This document shows, one piece after another, positions 15,377 to 16,032 of a stretch of DNA of 16,032 nt; position 1 is the stretch's first letter; the number at the start of each line of letters is the position of its first letter. Made by a program: the position numbers and the translations under genes. The notes below the pieces were generated by a model. That model did not search any database, had not been told where the DNA came from, and was given only the letters and a program-made list of their open reading frames with translations. The stretch comes from Methanobacteriota archaeon (GTDB taxonomy: Archaea > Thermoplasmatota > Poseidoniia > Poseidoniales > Thalassarchaeaceae), in the NCBI GenBank assembly GCA_002728565.1, contig PBUX01000045.1, positions 4,396 through 20,427 on the forward strand. The letters run 5' to 3'.

Positions 15377-15820
15377 ATGAAAAAACTGTTGTTACTACTT
15401 TTGGTAGTTCTTATTCCTCTTAATGGCTGTGCTTCTGGTTCTGGAGGCATGCCTATGTGGGCAGACCTTCCGAGCCCAAATATTTCTGAGGACGTTCGGC
15501 GATCATTAGAAGACGGTCAATACGAGGCTATTCGGATTTACACAAATGACACCGTAGTCGTAATACAAAAGCCACTGATTGTAGAAAACCATCTTATTTC
15601 TGCGGTGGGAGACCCTCTCCAGGAAGTGGCTCTAAAAGACATTGACCAATGGCAAGTTCTTATGGAAGGGGAGGTCAATACTGAGTCCAAGCTCGGGATC
15701 GGTACTCCTACCATCGGGACTATACTTAAATATTCATGGGGAGTGGGTCTGGTCACGTTAGTATTTTTGGCAGTTTATGGTGTAGCTGAGTGTTTCAGCG
15801 GTAGCAATCGATGTTACTAG
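15377..15820 (+). CDS. Small lipoprotein with C-terminal membrane segment
   Basis: A 147-residue protein. The signal sequence is Leu-rich and ends IPLNGC (lipobox, Cys18), followed by a Gly/Ser-rich ASGSGGMPMW. The middle (about 40-110) looks like a small beta-rich domain, QYEAIRIYTNDTVVVIQ, with AVGDPLQEVALKDIDQWQV. Near the end, a hydrophobic stretch YSWGVGLVTLVFLAVYGV (119-136) could span a membrane, with two Cys after it (Cys139 and Cys146). A lipid anchor at one end and a helix at the other is an uncommon arrangement. The AAGGAGGG at 15366-15373 is a strong ribosome site. The pattern of a short domain with a valine-rich strand, IxPLIxxxHLI-like, and a TM tail resembles small lipoproteins in other bacteria that I cannot name. 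It is unlinked in orientation to the operon on its left. Confidence 0.8.
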   Translation: MKKLLLLLLVVLIPLNGCASGSGGMPMWADLPSPNISEDVRRSLEDGQYEAIRIYTNDTVVVIQKPLIVENHLISAVGDPLQEVALKDIDQWQVLMEGEVNTESKLGIGTPTIGTILKYSWGVGLVTLVFLAVYGVAECFSGSNRCY

Positions 15821-16021
15821 TCAGCTTCTGCAACAACTGAAGTTGTCAATTGTTTGGTAGTGATCGTACTTTGCAATTAAATATTTCCGATGAAAGGTAC
15901 CGTTATAAAACTAAGAACATACGCTAGAAGCGATGAATTATAGTCAAAACAATCCTTACCCTGGTTTTGGAGGATGAAGCAGACAGATATCATAAACTAG
16001 ATCACTATCGAGGAGCGATGA

Positions 16022-16032
16022 ATGGAAATCGC
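16022..16032 (+). CDS. Possible start of a gene cut by the right edge
   Basis: ATG at 16022 follows AGGAG (16011-16015) by 6 nt, a good ribosome site, and the frame is open for the 11 bases that remain. ATG at 16018 is a second option but lies only 2 nt from the AGGAG. Too little is present to say anything about the product. The gap 15821-16017 before it shows only a weak ACAACT/AGTTGT inverted repeat at 15833-15846. Confidence 0.35.

Noticed and set aside
15974..16000. Mini-frame of eight codons after GGAGG
   Set aside because: The ribosome site directly abuts the ATG with no spacing, and the peptide shows no attenuator or regulatory pattern.
1..16032. Defence, toxin-antitoxin, phage or transposon genes
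   Set aside because: No transposase, integrase, nuclease, toxin or antitoxin motif was found among the frames; every sizeable gene fits an envelope, peptidase or metabolic role, or is unassigned.

Overview
The window comes from a Gram-negative bacterium. It encodes several lipoproteins with lipobox cysteines, an outer-membrane beta-barrel of the Omp85 superfamily, and secreted peptidases. The mix of an M28B/TFR-dimer carboxypeptidase, a DUF5117-type zinc protease, a periplasmic M20 amidohydrolase, BspA-like repeats and moderate GC (about half, lower in one island) suits a marine, peptide-using lineage such as Gemmatimonadota or a neighbour. That assignment is inference; no marker gene is present.

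Region 1 (1-2617, + strand) is a tight operon: the 3' end of a glutamate-carboxypeptidase-II-like M28B peptidase, a LolD/MacB-type ATPase (4 bp later) and a FtsX/MacB-type permease (3 bp later). The permease has a histidine-rich extracytoplasmic loop. It resembles the permeases of zinc-regulated operons (Vibrio zrg, Pseudomonas PA4063-PA4066).

Region 2 (2715-5003, + strand) is an AT-rich island. It holds an HExxH lipoprotein with gluzincin-like motifs and a pyrophosphate-type phosphofructokinase. Their base composition differs clearly from the flanks.

Region 3 (5091-7909) has a large secreted DUF5117/DUF5118 zinc metalloprotease converging on a small minus-strand membrane protein.

Region 4 (8104-10451, + strand) opens with a near-consensus sigma70-type promoter built over a tandem decamer. 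It is followed by a CIA30-family lipoprotein, a TspO/MBR sensor and a BspA-like lipoprotein made of 75-bp tandem repeats.

Region 5 (10574-12847, + strand) pairs a secreted AbgB-like M20 amidohydrolase with a second HExxH lipoprotein of unrecognised family.

Region 6 (15148 down to 12885, - strand) is an operon of a SnoaL-like protein, an unknown lipoprotein and a POTRA-less Omp85-type barrel. It is divergent from a small lipoprotein with a C-terminal membrane segment (15377-15820). The first codons of one more gene may lie at the right edge.

The common theme is the cell envelope and metal-dependent peptide or amide hydrolysis: five metallohydrolases or putative ones, six lipoproteins and one possibly metal-linked ABC transporter. 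No RNA gene, transposase, phage gene, CRISPR array or classical defence system was seen.
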